This document shows positions 8,534 through 16,731 of a stretch of 64,000 nt of DNA, piece after piece. The translations under genes were made by a program, and so were the position numbers. Within the stretch, counting starts at the first letter, position 1. Each line of letters opens with the position of its first letter. This stretch comes from Allobacillus halotolerans. GTDB lineage: Bacteria; Bacillota; Bacilli; Bacillales; Alkalibacillaceae. The stretch lies in assembly GCF_028743495.1 (NCBI RefSeq), contig NZ_CP117968.1. One strand, given 5' to 3'. The notes under the pieces were generated by a model that searched no databases, was not told the origin of the DNA, and was given only the letters and a program-made list of their open reading frames with translations.

Positions 8534-9478
8534 TTACTTCTCTCGCCGTTTCACCAAATGCTGAATCGCCATAAACGCTAAAATTCCTGTCGTCAACACG
8601 ATGACTACAATCAATAACGTATTCGGCTCATCCGATGTGTAACCGGAAGAATAATGTTTCACTTTCACTTCATTCGCTGAATCTGCATCCGTCTCCGCTT
8701 CAGCTTCTTTTTCCTCAGGTTTACTCTTTACCAACCGAACTTCTTGAAAAAATCCATCCGTCACGCGTTGATTCGAGAAAATATTGCTGCCGATTCCGCC
8801 GAGTGCTGAATCCTCTTCCTCGTCTTCATCTTCATCGACTTCTTCCGTCTCTTCATCTTCGTCAACCTCTTCATCCTCCAGTTGCACATCCTCGATCTCA
8901 GGATCTGAATTATCTTCGTATGTAGACTCGCTGTTCGATGAGTTGGTTGGAGTTGAAGTTTCGTTAGTTGTGTCCGTTGAATCATTTGCGTCGTTTTTCG
9001 GTTTGCTTGTGTTGTCTGTTGATGTTTTCGAATTATCGTCTTTTTTAGTTGAATCCTTTTTATCGGACTCTTCTTTTGTTGTAGAATCCTTATCTTGCTG
9101 TGGTGAACGATCTTGCTCGTTTTTTTCTGTTGATTCATTTTTATCTTTGTCAGGGGCTTTATTTTTATCTTTATCCGGCTTTTTACTTGGCTTAGATTCT
9201 TCTTCTGGACTTGGGGATTCATCTGTTGTTCCGTTTGACTCTTCTTCCTTCAACGGTCCATCGTCAGGCGACTCGTCTTCGTTATTCCCGTCCGGCTGAG
9301 CTGGTTTATTTTCTTCATCCTTGGGTATTTCAGGATCATCCGTTTCCGGACTTTCAGCTGGCGGATCATTTTCTTCCTGAACAGTAGGCTCATTCTGATT
9401 TTCTTCAGCTGTCATATGTATTGGCAAAATAAGCAAGCCCACAGTCACCAAGACTAACATCCATCGTTTCTGTTTCAT
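8534..9478 (-). CDS. Acidic low-complexity surface protein with signal peptide and C-terminal anchor helix
   Basis: The protein is 314 residues, started at the ATG at 9478 (GGGAGAG 7 nt upstream; a TTG at 9493 is less likely). It has a signal peptide (KQKRWMLVLVTVGLLILP then a small-residue cut region), then about 200 residues made almost only of E, D, S, T, P, K and N, including a run dense in E and D near residues 195-225. A short ordered stretch follows, then a single transmembrane helix near residues 285-305 and a basic end (VKRREK). This is a membrane-anchored, intrinsically disordered stalk outside the cell. No LPXTG motif is present. No enzyme domain was recognised. The high acidity fits a salt-adapted envelope. 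Confidence 0.7.
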   Translation of the reverse strand: MKQKRWMLVLVTVGLLILPIHMTAEENQNEPTVQEENDPPAESPETDDPEIPKDEENKPAQPDGNNEDESPDDGPLKEEESNGTTDESPSPEEESKPSKKPDKDKNKAPDKDKNESTEKNEQDRSPQQDKDSTTKEESDKKDSTKKDDNSKTSTDNTSKPKNDANDSTDTTNETSTPTNSSNSESTYEDNSDPEIEDVQLEDEEVDEDEETEEVDEDEDEEEDSALGGIGSNIFSNQRVTDGFFQEVRLVKSKPEEKEAEAETDADSANEVKVKHYSSGYTSDEPNTLLIVVIVLTTGILAFMAIQHLVKRREK

Positions 9479-9638
9479 TTCCGTCTCTCCCAACTTACTG
9501 GAAATTCGACTAAGTTACGTAGATTATATCATTCTTTGCTAAAACTTTCCTCCATTCGATTCATTGCGCATCTAAAAAAACTTCTCTCCTGACAGACCGT
9601 TCAACGCTCAAAAAATCGCTAACCTTCAAATCAATCAT

Positions 9639-9667
9639 TTCACGTTTTCTCACTGCTTTGCTATGAT
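9639..9667 (+). promoter_or_regulatory. Possible sigma-A promoter of speG
   Basis: TTCACG (9639-9644), a 17-bp spacer and TATGAT (9662-9667), 33 bp upstream of the speG ATG. The -35 box matches at four of six positions only. Confidence 0.4.
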
Positions 9668-9699
9668 AAAAATAATCTGCAAACGAAGGAGAACCCATA

Positions 9700-10215
9700 A
9701 TGACAAACAACTTACACTTACGACCTTTAGAAAAAAGCGACCTGGAATTCATGCATCAAATGCGCGTCAACTCTGATGTGATGGACTACTGGTTTGAAGA
9801 GCCTTACACGACGCTTGAAAAAATGAACACGATATATGAAAACAGCCAGGACAACGACTCGCACCGTCAATTTGTTTTGTACCAAAATGACGAACGAATT
9901 GGCTATGTCGGCCTTTTTGATATTGAAACAAGACACCGAAACGCAGAATTCGGAATTATGATCGCACCCGAGCATCAAGGAAAAGGCTATGCTGCAGACG
10001 CCACGCGATTAACCGTGGAATATGGGTTCAATAAAGTGAACCTGCGCAAACTGTATTTATATGTCGATGAAATAAACGAAAAAGCCGTGCACATCTACAA
10101 AAAAATTGGATTTCAAATCGATGGCAGGCTGCGTGAACATTATTTCGTGAACGGCGAATATCATGATGCCTTTGTGATGAGTTTACTGCGGAAGGATTAT
10201 GTATTTGGAGCGTAA
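9700..10215 (+). CDS. speG: Spermidine N1-acetyltransferase
   Basis: A 171-residue GNAT acetyltransferase that transfers acetyl from acetyl-CoA to spermidine or spermine, protecting against polyamine excess. It follows the SpeG pattern along its whole length: LRPLEKSDL at the start, DVMDYWFEEPY near residue 26, RNAEFGIMIAPEHQGKGYA with the acetyl-CoA pyrophosphate loop (Q/GxGxA) near residue 86, NLRKLYLYVDEINEKAVHIY near 116 and a GRLREHYFVNGEYHDA end. Length is typical for SpeG. ATG at 9700 follows AAGGAGAA by 7 nt. It stands alone, downstream of nothing on its strand, and a 21-bp repeat array begins 31 bp after its stop. Confidence 0.93.
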   Translation: MTNNLHLRPLEKSDLEFMHQMRVNSDVMDYWFEEPYTTLEKMNTIYENSQDNDSHRQFVLYQNDERIGYVGLFDIETRHRNAEFGIMIAPEHQGKGYAADATRLTVEYGFNKVNLRKLYLYVDEINEKAVHIYKKIGFQIDGRLREHYFVNGEYHDAFVMSLLRKDYVFGA

Positions 10216-10246
10216 ATTTTGTTCCTTCCGCTCAGTCATCAGCAAT

Positions 10247-10393
10247 ATATGCGACCTTAATTCAATTATTTGAGCCACCGTGGCCGTATATGAACCCTCC
10301 AGTCCATTTTATGTGACCAAAGACCAACTATATGGACCCAACTATTGGAGATATGCACCCAAATCAGATTTATATGTGCCACGCCATGCCTGA
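10247..10393 (+). repeat. Array A2: seven-unit 21-bp family A array
   Basis: Seven consecutive 21-bp units (first base at 10247, 10268, 10289, 10310, 10331, 10352, 10373) each open with a form of ATATGNRCCC. Cores seen are ATATGCGACC, ATTTGAGCCA, ATATGAACCC, TTATGTGACC, ATATGGACCC, ATATGCACCC and ATATGTGCCA; the other 11 bases are unrelated from unit to unit. It sits between convergent speG and the small lipoprotein gene. Confidence 0.88.
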
Positions 10394-10404
10394 ACAATTT
10401 TATT

Positions 10405-10433
10405 CAAAAAAGGCTGCCCGCATTGGACAGCCT
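10405..10433 (-). terminator. Terminator of the small lipoprotein gene
   Basis: AGGCTGCCC and GGACAGCCT arms (one mismatch) flank a short loop; on the minus strand a run of T follows. Confidence 0.75.
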
Positions 10434-10448
10434 GATTTTCTCTTTCCA

Positions 10449-10760
10449 TTATTCAGCTCTTATCAGAACCTCTGATTCACCAGAGCTCACGTGCTCCATG
10501 GTTAACTCATCGCCATCGACGTTGAATTTCACTTCTTCAGATTCACCCATCATGGAGATTTCATACAAGTCATCTTCTATATGTGCGAGGTCAATTTCTA
10601 AGGCCAGACCCATATCTTCCCCGAATTTCATCGCATCTTCAGTAATCTCAACGATTGCGCCTGTGCTATCTTCCCATTTTCCTTCAATGCTTTGTCCTCC
10701 GCAGGCGACTAACAGTAGAAAACCTGCCATTAAGACGGTCATAATTAACTTTCTCAACAA
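10449..10760 (-). CDS. Small lipoprotein
   Basis: A 103-residue secreted lipoprotein. The first 20 residues are a lipoprotein signal with an LVAC lipobox, so the mature protein starts at Cys and is anchored to the outer face of the membrane. The mature ~84 residues (GKWEDSTGAIVEITEDAMKF onward) have the alternating polar/hydrophobic pattern of a small beta-barrel, resembling the lipocalin-like small lipoproteins of Bacilli. The start is a TTG at 10760 after a GGGGGAAA site; the next in-frame TTG is also possible. No partner genes, and no function can be assigned. Confidence 0.7.
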   Translation of the reverse strand: MLRKLIMTVLMAGFLLLVACGGQSIEGKWEDSTGAIVEITEDAMKFGEDMGLALEIDLAHIEDDLYEISMMGESEEVKFNVDGDELTMEHVSSGESEVLIRAE

Positions 10761-10878
10761 TATTTCCCCCTTATATTCAATCGCTGAAATTTATTTTCTA
10801 TGTATATAAAATTTCAGTCTCCTTTTTATTATATCACAAAACCTTTTTATATGACTTTTTTCAACAGATTTCGACAAC

Positions 10879-11200
10879 CTAACCGACGAGCCAATATACC
10901 AACACAGGGACGATCAATGGCATTACCAACGTTACTACTAAAAAGGATAACGTACTGATGGCACCTGCATAATCATCCTCCTCCATCAATCTCGATGTAC
11001 CAATTGCATGCGCGAGGGCACCCATCGCTACGCCTTGTGCCAGTTTACTTTGAACACGAAACCGTCGATAGATCATCGGGCCGACGACTGCTCCAATCAT
11101 ACCGAATAAAGTACAAATAATCGCAACCAACGTTGGAATACCGCCATAAAGTTCCGCCAAGTCAATCGCTACCGGAGTCGTAATATTTTTCAGCTTTGCG
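10879..11200 (-). pseudogene. Truncated lrgB remnant
   Basis: From a KLKNITTPVAIDLAELYGG segment to the stop this frame matches the last ~105 residues of the intact LrgB encoded at 12663-13331, including GAVVGP, the ALAHAIGTSRL motif and the EEDDYAGAISTLSFL end. Upstream of about 11200 the similarity stops and the frame runs through unrelated residues (FFYTVIERMCCSA) into the cwlJ promoter. The N-terminal half of LrgB, with half of its membrane helices, is missing. No start with a ribosome site is seen. I read it as a decaying duplicate cut off by the rearrangement that brought cwlJ next to it. Confidence 0.75.
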
Positions 11201-11238
11201 CTACAACACATTCTTTCGATCACAGTGTAAAAAAAAGA

Positions 11239-11266
11239 ACATGTAACCATGAGCCATTCATACAAT
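11239..11266 (+). promoter_or_regulatory. Sigma-E-like mother-cell promoter of cwlJ
   Basis: CATACAAT at 11259-11266 equals the sigma-E -10 consensus. An ACATGTA sequence (11239-11245) at 13 bp spacing partly fits the -35 element. B. subtilis cwlJ is transcribed in the mother cell, which supports the reading. Confidence 0.5.
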
Positions 11267-11285
11267 ATAGTTAGAGGTGATGGAT

Positions 11286-11723
11286 GTGACAAGAGTAAGA
11301 CATACAAGTAAAGACATCGATTTAATCGCTCGGATGATGCGGGCAGAAGCTGAAGGGGAAGGTAGATTAGGAATGCTGATGGTCGGAAATGTGATCGTAA
11401 ACAGAGCCGTTGCAGATTGTTTGGATTTCCGAGAAGTGCGAAACATCGAAGAAGTCATCTACCAAGTTCAAGGGGGAAACTTCTCCTTTGAAGCCGTACA
11501 AAAAGGAAATTTGTTTTACCAACCTGCAAGAGAAGTAGAAAGAAAGTTAGCAAGAAGAGTCGTGCAACGATGGAGGCAACACCCATCGAAATATGCCTTA
11601 TGGTACTTTAACCCATATGCACCCTGCCCACCTACCTGGTACGGCCAACCATTCACCGGACAATATAAACAACACTGCTACTATGAACCGATCGCAGATA
11701 CGTGCGAGAGTGCTTATCGATAA
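11286..11723 (+). CDS. cwlJ: Spore cortex-lytic cell wall hydrolase CwlJ
   Basis: A 145-residue Hydrolase_2/SleB-type enzyme that degrades cortex peptidoglycan during germination, triggered by calcium-dipicolinate. It follows B. subtilis CwlJ closely: SKDIDLIARMMRAEAEGEG with the catalytic glutamate region, GMLMVGNVIVNR, the FEAVQKGNLFYQPA block, KYALWYFNPYAPCPPTWYGQ and a YYEPIADTCESAY end. Unlike SleB it has no signal peptide or peptidoglycan-binding domain. I chose the GTG at 11286 because GAGGTGAT (11274-11281) matches the anti-Shine-Dalgarno sequence, and because it aligns with the start of the B. subtilis protein; ATG 11280 is an alternative. Its usual partner gerQ is not adjacent. This gene marks the organism as a spore former. 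Confidence 0.92.
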   Translation: MTRVRHTSKDIDLIARMMRAEAEGEGRLGMLMVGNVIVNRAVADCLDFREVRNIEEVIYQVQGGNFSFEAVQKGNLFYQPAREVERKLARRVVQRWRQHPSKYALWYFNPYAPCPPTWYGQPFTGQYKQHCYYEPIADTCESAYR

Positions 11724-11749
11724 GGTTTGAATTATTGAAACTTGGTAAT

Positions 11750-12480
11750 TTATGGGGCCAATCTAAGGAAATATACGCCCGCTTTGACGTTTCATGAGAA
11801 GAACGCTAAAAGACATGCACCCAACTTGAAAATATATGGGCCCCGCACCGCACGATATGCACCCTGGTTAGGAAGATATGCGACCGAATCTATTAGATAT
11901 GCGCCCGTCTTCAGAATATATGGACCCAAAACCCAAAAACATGAGCCAAATGCAAAATAAAATGAAGCCTAAGTATGATCGTAGTAAAGCAACAGATAAT
12001 ATGAGAGTTATGCTCCCAACTTGAAAATATATAGGCCCCACACCGGCCGATATGCACCCTGGTTAGGAAGATATGCGACCGAATCTATTAGATATGCGAC
12101 CGCCGTCTGAATATATGGACCCAAAATCCAAAAATATGAGCCGAATGCAAAATATAATGAGGTCTAAGCTGATCATAGTAGACGCTGCAGATAATATGAA
12201 AGTTATGCACCCAACTTGAAAATATATGAGCCCCGCACCGCACGATATGCACCCTAGTTAGGATGATATGTGACCGAATCTATTAGATATGCGACCGCCG
12301 TCTGAATATGTGAGCCCAAAACCCAAAAATATGAACCGAATGCAAAATAAAATGAGACCTAAGCATGATCATAGTGACTCAGAAGAAAATATGCGAGATA
12401 TGCTCCCAAATTGAAAATATATGGGCCCCGCACCGGGCGATATGCACCCTGGTTAGGATGATATGTGACCTAACAGTTCA
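11750..12480 (+). repeat. Array A3: 21-bp family A array with 195-bp higher-order repeat
   Basis: Units of 21 bp open with ATATGNRCCC-type cores (phase positions 11750, 11771, 11792, 11813, 11834 onward). The array is arranged in four tandem copies of a 195-bp block: AACTTGAAAATATAT begins at 11823 and 12018 and recurs near 12213 and 12408, and GACCGAATCTATTAGATATG is likewise spaced by 195 bp. Each block equals nine 21-bp units plus 6 bp. Copies differ by scattered substitutions. The last copy is broken off near 12480. It lies between convergent cwlJ and lrgB and has the opposite orientation to array A1. Confidence 0.9.
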
Positions 12481-12580
12481 TTGAAGAACTACCGAAAAAA
12501 AATCGATAAAATCCGTCGAGTGGAGTTGCGTTCGGCTGAGCAGAAGTAACATTGGTTTAAATCTCCCTTATTAGAAAGAT

Positions 12581-12610
12581 AAAACCCGGCTATTGAGGCA
12601 GCCGGGTTTT
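12581..12610. terminator. Terminator at the end of lrgAB
   Basis: Perfect AAAACCCGGCT/AGCCGGGTTTT arms with an 8-nt loop; T-rich on both outer sides. It lies 53 bp beyond the lrgB stop. Confidence 0.8.
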
Positions 12611-12662
12611 GTTATTGGTTCAGGTATTATTTTTTCATTGAATTATTGTAATTGAATTCTAT

Positions 12663-13331
12663 TTAATTGACCATTAAATATACTAAAATTGGAACAATAA
12701 CCGGCATGATTAACGTCACAATTAGAAAAGAAAGCGTACTGATTGCTCCTGCGTAATCATCATCTTCCAAAAGTCGAGAGGTTCCAATGGCATGTGCAGT
12801 GGAGCCCATTGCTACTCCCTTTGCAATACTGCTTTTTATATTTAATAAACGGAACACAGGGGGACCTGCGACAGCACCTAGCATACCTGCTAATGTACAA
12901 AGCACCGCAATTAAAGCTGGAATTCCTCCATAGATTTCTGCCAAGTCAATTGCTACAGGGGCTGTAATATTTTTCAGCATGGCTGTGACAACATACGTAT
13001 CATTTACACCAAACAACCAAAAGATGAACGCACCAGTTAGAATACTAATTGCTGTTGCAACTACCACCCAACTAATAATTTTCACACCGTTTTTAAGAAG
13101 CATTTTACGATGCTTGTACAATGGATAACTTAAAGCTACCACCGCTGGGCCAAGCAACCAGTCGATCCATTGAGCTGTTTCATAATAATGTTTGTATGTA
13201 TGACCTGTTGATAATAATAATAAGATAATCACAATTGTTGTTGTAAATACGGGCAATAAGAAGCTTTTTTTTATTTTCACATAAAGCCATTGCGATAATA
13301 GGAATATTCCAACCGTCAAAATCAGCCACAC
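12663..13331 (-). CDS. lrgB: LrgB/CidB family membrane protein
   Basis: A 222-residue membrane protein with about seven helices, full length for LrgB. Family marks are KNITAPVAIDLAEIYGG near residue 120, GAVAGPPVFR, GVAMGSTAHAIGTSRL and EDDDYAGAISTLSFL. With LrgA it forms the holin/antiholin-like pair first tied to murein hydrolase control; in Bacilli LrgAB/PftAB-type pairs import or export pyruvate. The GTG start at 13331 follows GAGAGGG by 7 nt and overlaps lrgA by 10 bp. Position at the end of an amino-acid catabolic operon would fit handling of a small carboxylate product, which is inference. Confidence 0.88.
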   Translation of the reverse strand: MWLILTVGIFLLSQWLYVKIKKSFLLPVFTTTIVIILLLLSTGHTYKHYYETAQWIDWLLGPAVVALSYPLYKHRKMLLKNGVKIISWVVVATAISILTGAFIFWLFGVNDTYVVTAMLKNITAPVAIDLAEIYGGIPALIAVLCTLAGMLGAVAGPPVFRLLNIKSSIAKGVAMGSTAHAIGTSRLLEDDDYAGAISTLSFLIVTLIMPVIVPILVYLMVN

Positions 13332-13687
13332 GATAAATCCCTCTCTCTTCGATTCATCAAGTAACTAATAACTAAAATCATTAAAAATGAACTAAATAAT
13401 AAAAGCCCAAAAAAAATAATTCCAAATCCACTCATTAAATTTTCATATTGTAAAATACCTACTGTCACTGGCACAAAAAACAGCGGTAAATATTTGATAA
13501 ATAATTCTGCTCCTTCCTTTACCCATCGGACCAGTCTCTCACCAATCATTAAATACACACTAAACAAAAGCACCATTCCGATAATACTGCCTGGCAACCA
13601 AGACAATAAGTAATTATGAATTGTTTCACCCAAAGCATAAAACCCGATAACAAGTAGGATTCCTAGTAGATATGAAATAATAAACAC
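13322..13687 (-). CDS. lrgA: LrgA/CidA family holin-like protein
   Basis: A 121-residue protein with four helices, a normal length for LrgA. The LPGSIIGMVLLFSVYL segment (helix 2 start) and the KYLPLFFVPVTVGIL segment are family signatures. It ends with a basic cytoplasmic tail (MNRRERDL). ATG at 13687 is preceded by GAGGTG at good spacing. It begins 46 bp after the FAH-family gene without a clear terminator, so it may be the tail of that operon; it overlaps lrgB by 10 bp. Confidence 0.88.
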   Translation of the reverse strand: MFIISYLLGILLVIGFYALGETIHNYLLSWLPGSIIGMVLLFSVYLMIGERLVRWVKEGAELFIKYLPLFFVPVTVGILQYENLMSGFGIIFFGLLLFSSFLMILVISYLMNRRERDLSCG

Positions 13688-13733
13688 CTCGATCGTAAAA
13701 GTTTAGTTTTAAAAAGTTAAGTATTGTGACTAA

Positions 13734-14522
13734 TTATTTTAACTTCACCTTATTTGTGCATTCTGAACGAATTACAGTGTTCGTAAGTTGCCCCACTCCG
13801 GACACAGTGCAGGTTACTGTGTCTCCTTCTTCTATGAAATCTGCACCTACTGGACTACCTGTTAAAATGACATCTCCTGGCTGGAGTACCATCACTCTAG
13901 ACAAGTAGGCCATCATCTGAGGAATACTGACAATCATATGACTCGTCGGACTATCTTGAAATGGTTGGTCGTTCACTGCAGAAGTAATTGATAACTCAGC
14001 AAGATCCACATCCGTCTCAATTACAGGGCCCAAAGGAGTAAAGCTTGGAAACGATTTGCCGACAAACCAATGGCCATCCTCTCTAAAGTATTCTGGACTT
14101 GTGACGTCATTCCCCACTGTCACCCCAAATATATAATCCTGATAATTCTCCTCATTTATTTTCTCAGTTCGTTTACCAATAATCACTGCAATCTCCGCTT
14201 CAAACTTTACTGAATTTATACCAGGGGGAAGAATTATATTTTTGTTTGGACCAATGACCGAGGACTTTGGCTTGTTAAAAAATATCGGAGTACTTGGGGG
14301 CACACCTGGTCGGCTATTTTCATCTGCAATAAAATTCGCACCAATTCCAATAATTTCATTAGGAATAAGCGGAGCCAATAATTCGACTTCGTTTAGGTCG
14401 ACTCTCTCTCCTGTGGTCTTAGTATGTTTTGAAATCGGTGAACCATCAATGATTGTAATCTCTAAATCTCTTAATATGCCATAGCATATGCTATCCTTAT
14501 ATTTAAATCGAACATATTTCAT
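13734..14522 (-). CDS. Fumarylacetoacetate hydrolase family protein
   Basis: A 262-residue FAH-fold enzyme. The C-terminal catalytic domain covers about residues 60-255: IGIGANFIADE, a KFEAEIAVIIGK stretch with metal-binding acidic residues, GVTVGNDVTSPEYF, KSFPSFTPLGPVI and LQPGDVILTGSP. Such enzymes cleave or decarboxylate beta-diketo acids, hydrolyse acylpyruvates or isomerise hydroxymuconates. Here it ends a peptide/amino-acid oxidation operon, so a role on a keto-acid product is plausible but unproven. ATG at 14522; 56 bp after the upstream FAD oxidoreductase stop. Confidence 0.85.
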   Translation of the reverse strand: MKYVRFKYKDSICYGILRDLEITIIDGSPISKHTKTTGERVDLNEVELLAPLIPNEIIGIGANFIADENSRPGVPPSTPIFFNKPKSSVIGPNKNIILPPGINSVKFEAEIAVIIGKRTEKINEENYQDYIFGVTVGNDVTSPEYFREDGHWFVGKSFPSFTPLGPVIETDVDLAELSITSAVNDQPFQDSPTSHMIVSIPQMMAYLSRVMVLQPGDVILTGSPVGADFIEEGDTVTCTVSGVGQLTNTVIRSECTNKVKLK

Positions 14523-14578
14523 ATTTACACCTGCTTCTTTTCTTTATAATAGAAAGAACGATTTATTATTAAATTTAC

Positions 14579-15682
14579 TTATCGCAACGGATTATAGGGT
14601 GCTAAATCTACCTCTAATTTTTCATTTAAAGCTATTTTAGCTGCAAGAGATCCAACGTATGGTCCCATCGTGAGTCCTGAAGCTCCTAAACCGGTAGCTA
14701 TAATCACATTCTCTATATCTGGTATTGGACCAAGCAGTGGCTTGATATCTGAACTCATTGGACGAAATCCAACACGAACTTCTTTAAATGTTGCACTTTT
14801 TAGCCCCGGAGCCACGCTTAAACCTTCATCCAATACTTCGAGGACCCCGCCTCCAGTAACCCGGTAATCAAATCCACTTTCATCTTCACGCGTCGCACCG
14901 AAGGCGATTCTGTTGTCATTGAAAGCAACCATATAATGACTACTTGTTTGCGGTAAAACAACAGGCCAGTTTGATGTGTCTTCATCAACTGTCAAATGAA
15001 CAATCTGCCCACGCTGTGGTTTCTGATTAATCGAAACTCCAATTTGTTTTAGCAGATCATTAGTCCAAGAACCTGCGGCTACAATTACTTTATCAGCTTC
15101 AATCTTTTCATCACTTGTTAAAACGGTAGCAGAATTTCCGGATCGCTTTAAGCTAACTTTTTCCTCTACCAATTTTCCACCATTTTTTTGAAAACCATTT
15201 ACCAATGCTTTAGCAAGCAATCTACCATCTAAACGTGCAGAACCAGAAATATAGAGTGCGTGTAAATTTTCATCTAAAGGAGGAAAGTATTTTTGAGCTG
15301 CCGGTGCCTCCAATACTTTGATCTCTCCAACTTCTTTAAATTCTCTTTTTTTCTCTTCCACTCGACTTTTAACTTCATATATATCTTCTAATTTTTCACT
15401 CGTTGCTAATGCCCCAGTGAACTTATATCCCGTTTCTGTTTCTCCAAGTTCTTCTAATGATTGAATTAATTCTGGATAATACAAGGCTCCCCGACTAGAG
15501 ATAGCAAACCATTCAGGATCATCTACCCGAGAAATCCATGGACATATTATTCCAGCACCTGCTGAAGTGGCCTTTCCATCAAATGCTTCATCAATTAAAG
15601 TAACCTCATTACCTTTTTTCTGTGATAAATAATACGCAGCACAGGCACCAACAACTCCTGAGCCGATAACTATATACTTCAT
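14579..15682 (-). CDS. FAD-dependent amino acid oxidoreductase (DAO family)
   Basis: A 367-residue flavoprotein. The dinucleotide-binding motif GSGVVGACAAYYL starts at residue 6, followed by the strand-end glutamate/aspartate region VTLIDE. A second half with QKPQRGQIVHL and GFRPMSSDIKPLLGPIPD carries the substrate domain, and GLGASGLTMGPYVG closes the FAD site. This is the D-amino acid dehydrogenase/glycine oxidase fold. I chose ATG 15682 because it has GGAGGAG upstream and begins with the Rossmann strand; a longer frame to 15724 overlaps the upstream gene more. Real overlap with the ATP-binding gene is 4 bp, so they are translationally coupled. It is a single-chain enzyme, distinct from the multi-subunit system at 22.9-25.4 kb. 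Confidence 0.85.
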   Translation of the reverse strand: MKYIVIGSGVVGACAAYYLSQKKGNEVTLIDEAFDGKATSAGAGIICPWISRVDDPEWFAISSRGALYYPELIQSLEELGETETGYKFTGALATSEKLEDIYEVKSRVEEKKREFKEVGEIKVLEAPAAQKYFPPLDENLHALYISGSARLDGRLLAKALVNGFQKNGGKLVEEKVSLKRSGNSATVLTSDEKIEADKVIVAAGSWTNDLLKQIGVSINQKPQRGQIVHLTVDEDTSNWPVVLPQTSSHYMVAFNDNRIAFGATREDESGFDYRVTGGGVLEVLDEGLSVAPGLKSATFKEVRVGFRPMSSDIKPLLGPIPDIENVIIATGLGASGLTMGPYVGSLAAKIALNEKLEVDLAPYNPLR

Positions 15683-16731
15683 ACATTCTCCTCCAATGCT
15701 TCTTGTTCTAGTGGGTAATGACATTTAACAAAGTGACCACTGCGTAATTGTCGCAGATCAGGACGAACTTCTCGACAATGCGCTCGAGCAAGTGGACAAC
15801 GATCGGCAAACTTACAACCAACGACATCTGATTCACCCTGGTTTAGTTCGTCGGCAATCGCTTGTTCTTCACCAATTGTTCGCTTTTTAGGGTCCGTTGA
15901 AGGAACTGCTGAAATCAGTTTACGTGTATAAGGATGCAGTGTTGCTTTGAATAATGCATCTTTGTCAGCCATTTCAACAATTTCACCCATATACATGACA
16001 GCAATCCGATCACTTACATATTTCACTGCTGGAATTCCGTGTGCAATAAATATATACGTAAGTCCCAAGTCTCTCTGCAAGCGATTCAACAGATTTAATA
16101 TTTGAGCTTGAATTGAAACGTCCAATGCAGAAACTGGCTCGTCACAAATAATTAATTCAGGCTTGACAGCTATAGCTCGTGCAATGCCAATCCTTTGTCG
16201 CTGACCCCCGCTGAATTGGTGAGGAAAGCGATTGGCCAAATCGGGGTCTAGCCCCACTGTATCCATCAATTCATATACTCGTTGCTCTAAGTCTTTCCCT
16301 TGATACATTTTGTTGGTACGAAGAGGTTCTGCAATAATATCGAACACATGCATACGAGGATTAAGAGATGAAAAAGGATCCTGGAAGATCATTTGAATAT
16401 TTTTCTTAAATGGCTTAAACTCCCTCGATTTCATTGTTGCAATGTTTTCTCCTTTAAACCAAACTTCCCCTGCTGTCGGTTCAACAAGCCGTATAATCGA
16501 GTTACCTGTTGTAGATTTCCCACAGCCCGATTCACCTACGATTCCAAGAGTCTCTCCTTGATTCACATAGAAAGAAACTTCATCGACAGCCTTTAAATAT
16601 TTTGTTTCTTTGTTAAACCACTTACCTGATGAAATCGGAAAGTAAGTCTTGAGGTTTTTAACTTCTAGAATAGGTTCGTCCGTTACCTTTCCGAATGCTT
16701 CCTTCGCAGTTTCCTCCACTATTTTACTCAT
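15679..16731 (-). CDS. Peptide ABC transporter ATP-binding protein (OppF/DppF-like)
   Basis: A 350-residue ATPase of the oligopeptide/dipeptide uptake family. Walker A GESGCGKS lies near residue 64, the Q-loop in MIFQDPFSSLNPR, the signature FSGGQRQRIGIARA near 168, and Walker B LIICDEPVSALD near 188. The OppF C-terminal extension with GCKFADRCPLARAHC follows; these cysteines can bind an iron-sulfur cluster in some Dpp ATPases. The switch histidine is present (IAHGIPAVKYVSD), although the usual D after H is G. Start overlaps the OppD-like gene by 4 bp. It powers import of the peptide captured by the lipoprotein at 19765-21336. Confidence 0.92.
   Translation of the reverse strand: MSKIVEETAKEAFGKVTDEPILEVKNLKTYFPISSGKWFNKETKYLKAVDEVSFYVNQGETLGIVGESGCGKSTTGNSIIRLVEPTAGEVWFKGENIATMKSREFKPFKKNIQMIFQDPFSSLNPRMHVFDIIAEPLRTNKMYQGKDLEQRVYELMDTVGLDPDLANRFPHQFSGGQRQRIGIARAIAVKPELIICDEPVSALDVSIQAQILNLLNRLQRDLGLTYIFIAHGIPAVKYVSDRIAVMYMGEIVEMADKDALFKATLHPYTRKLISAVPSTDPKKRTIGEEQAIADELNQGESDVVGCKFADRCPLARAHCREVRPDLRQLRSGHFVKCHYPLEQEALEENV

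Noticed and set aside
8784..9299. 171-codon serine-rich plus-strand frame
   Set aside because: It is the antisense of the acidic surface protein; the Glu/Asp-rich coding strand gives Ser-rich text when read backwards.
10879..11307. Full 142-codon minus-strand frame as an intact lrgB paralogue
   Set aside because: Only the last ~105 codons match LrgB; the rest overlaps the cwlJ promoter and start, so I call a remnant pseudogene.
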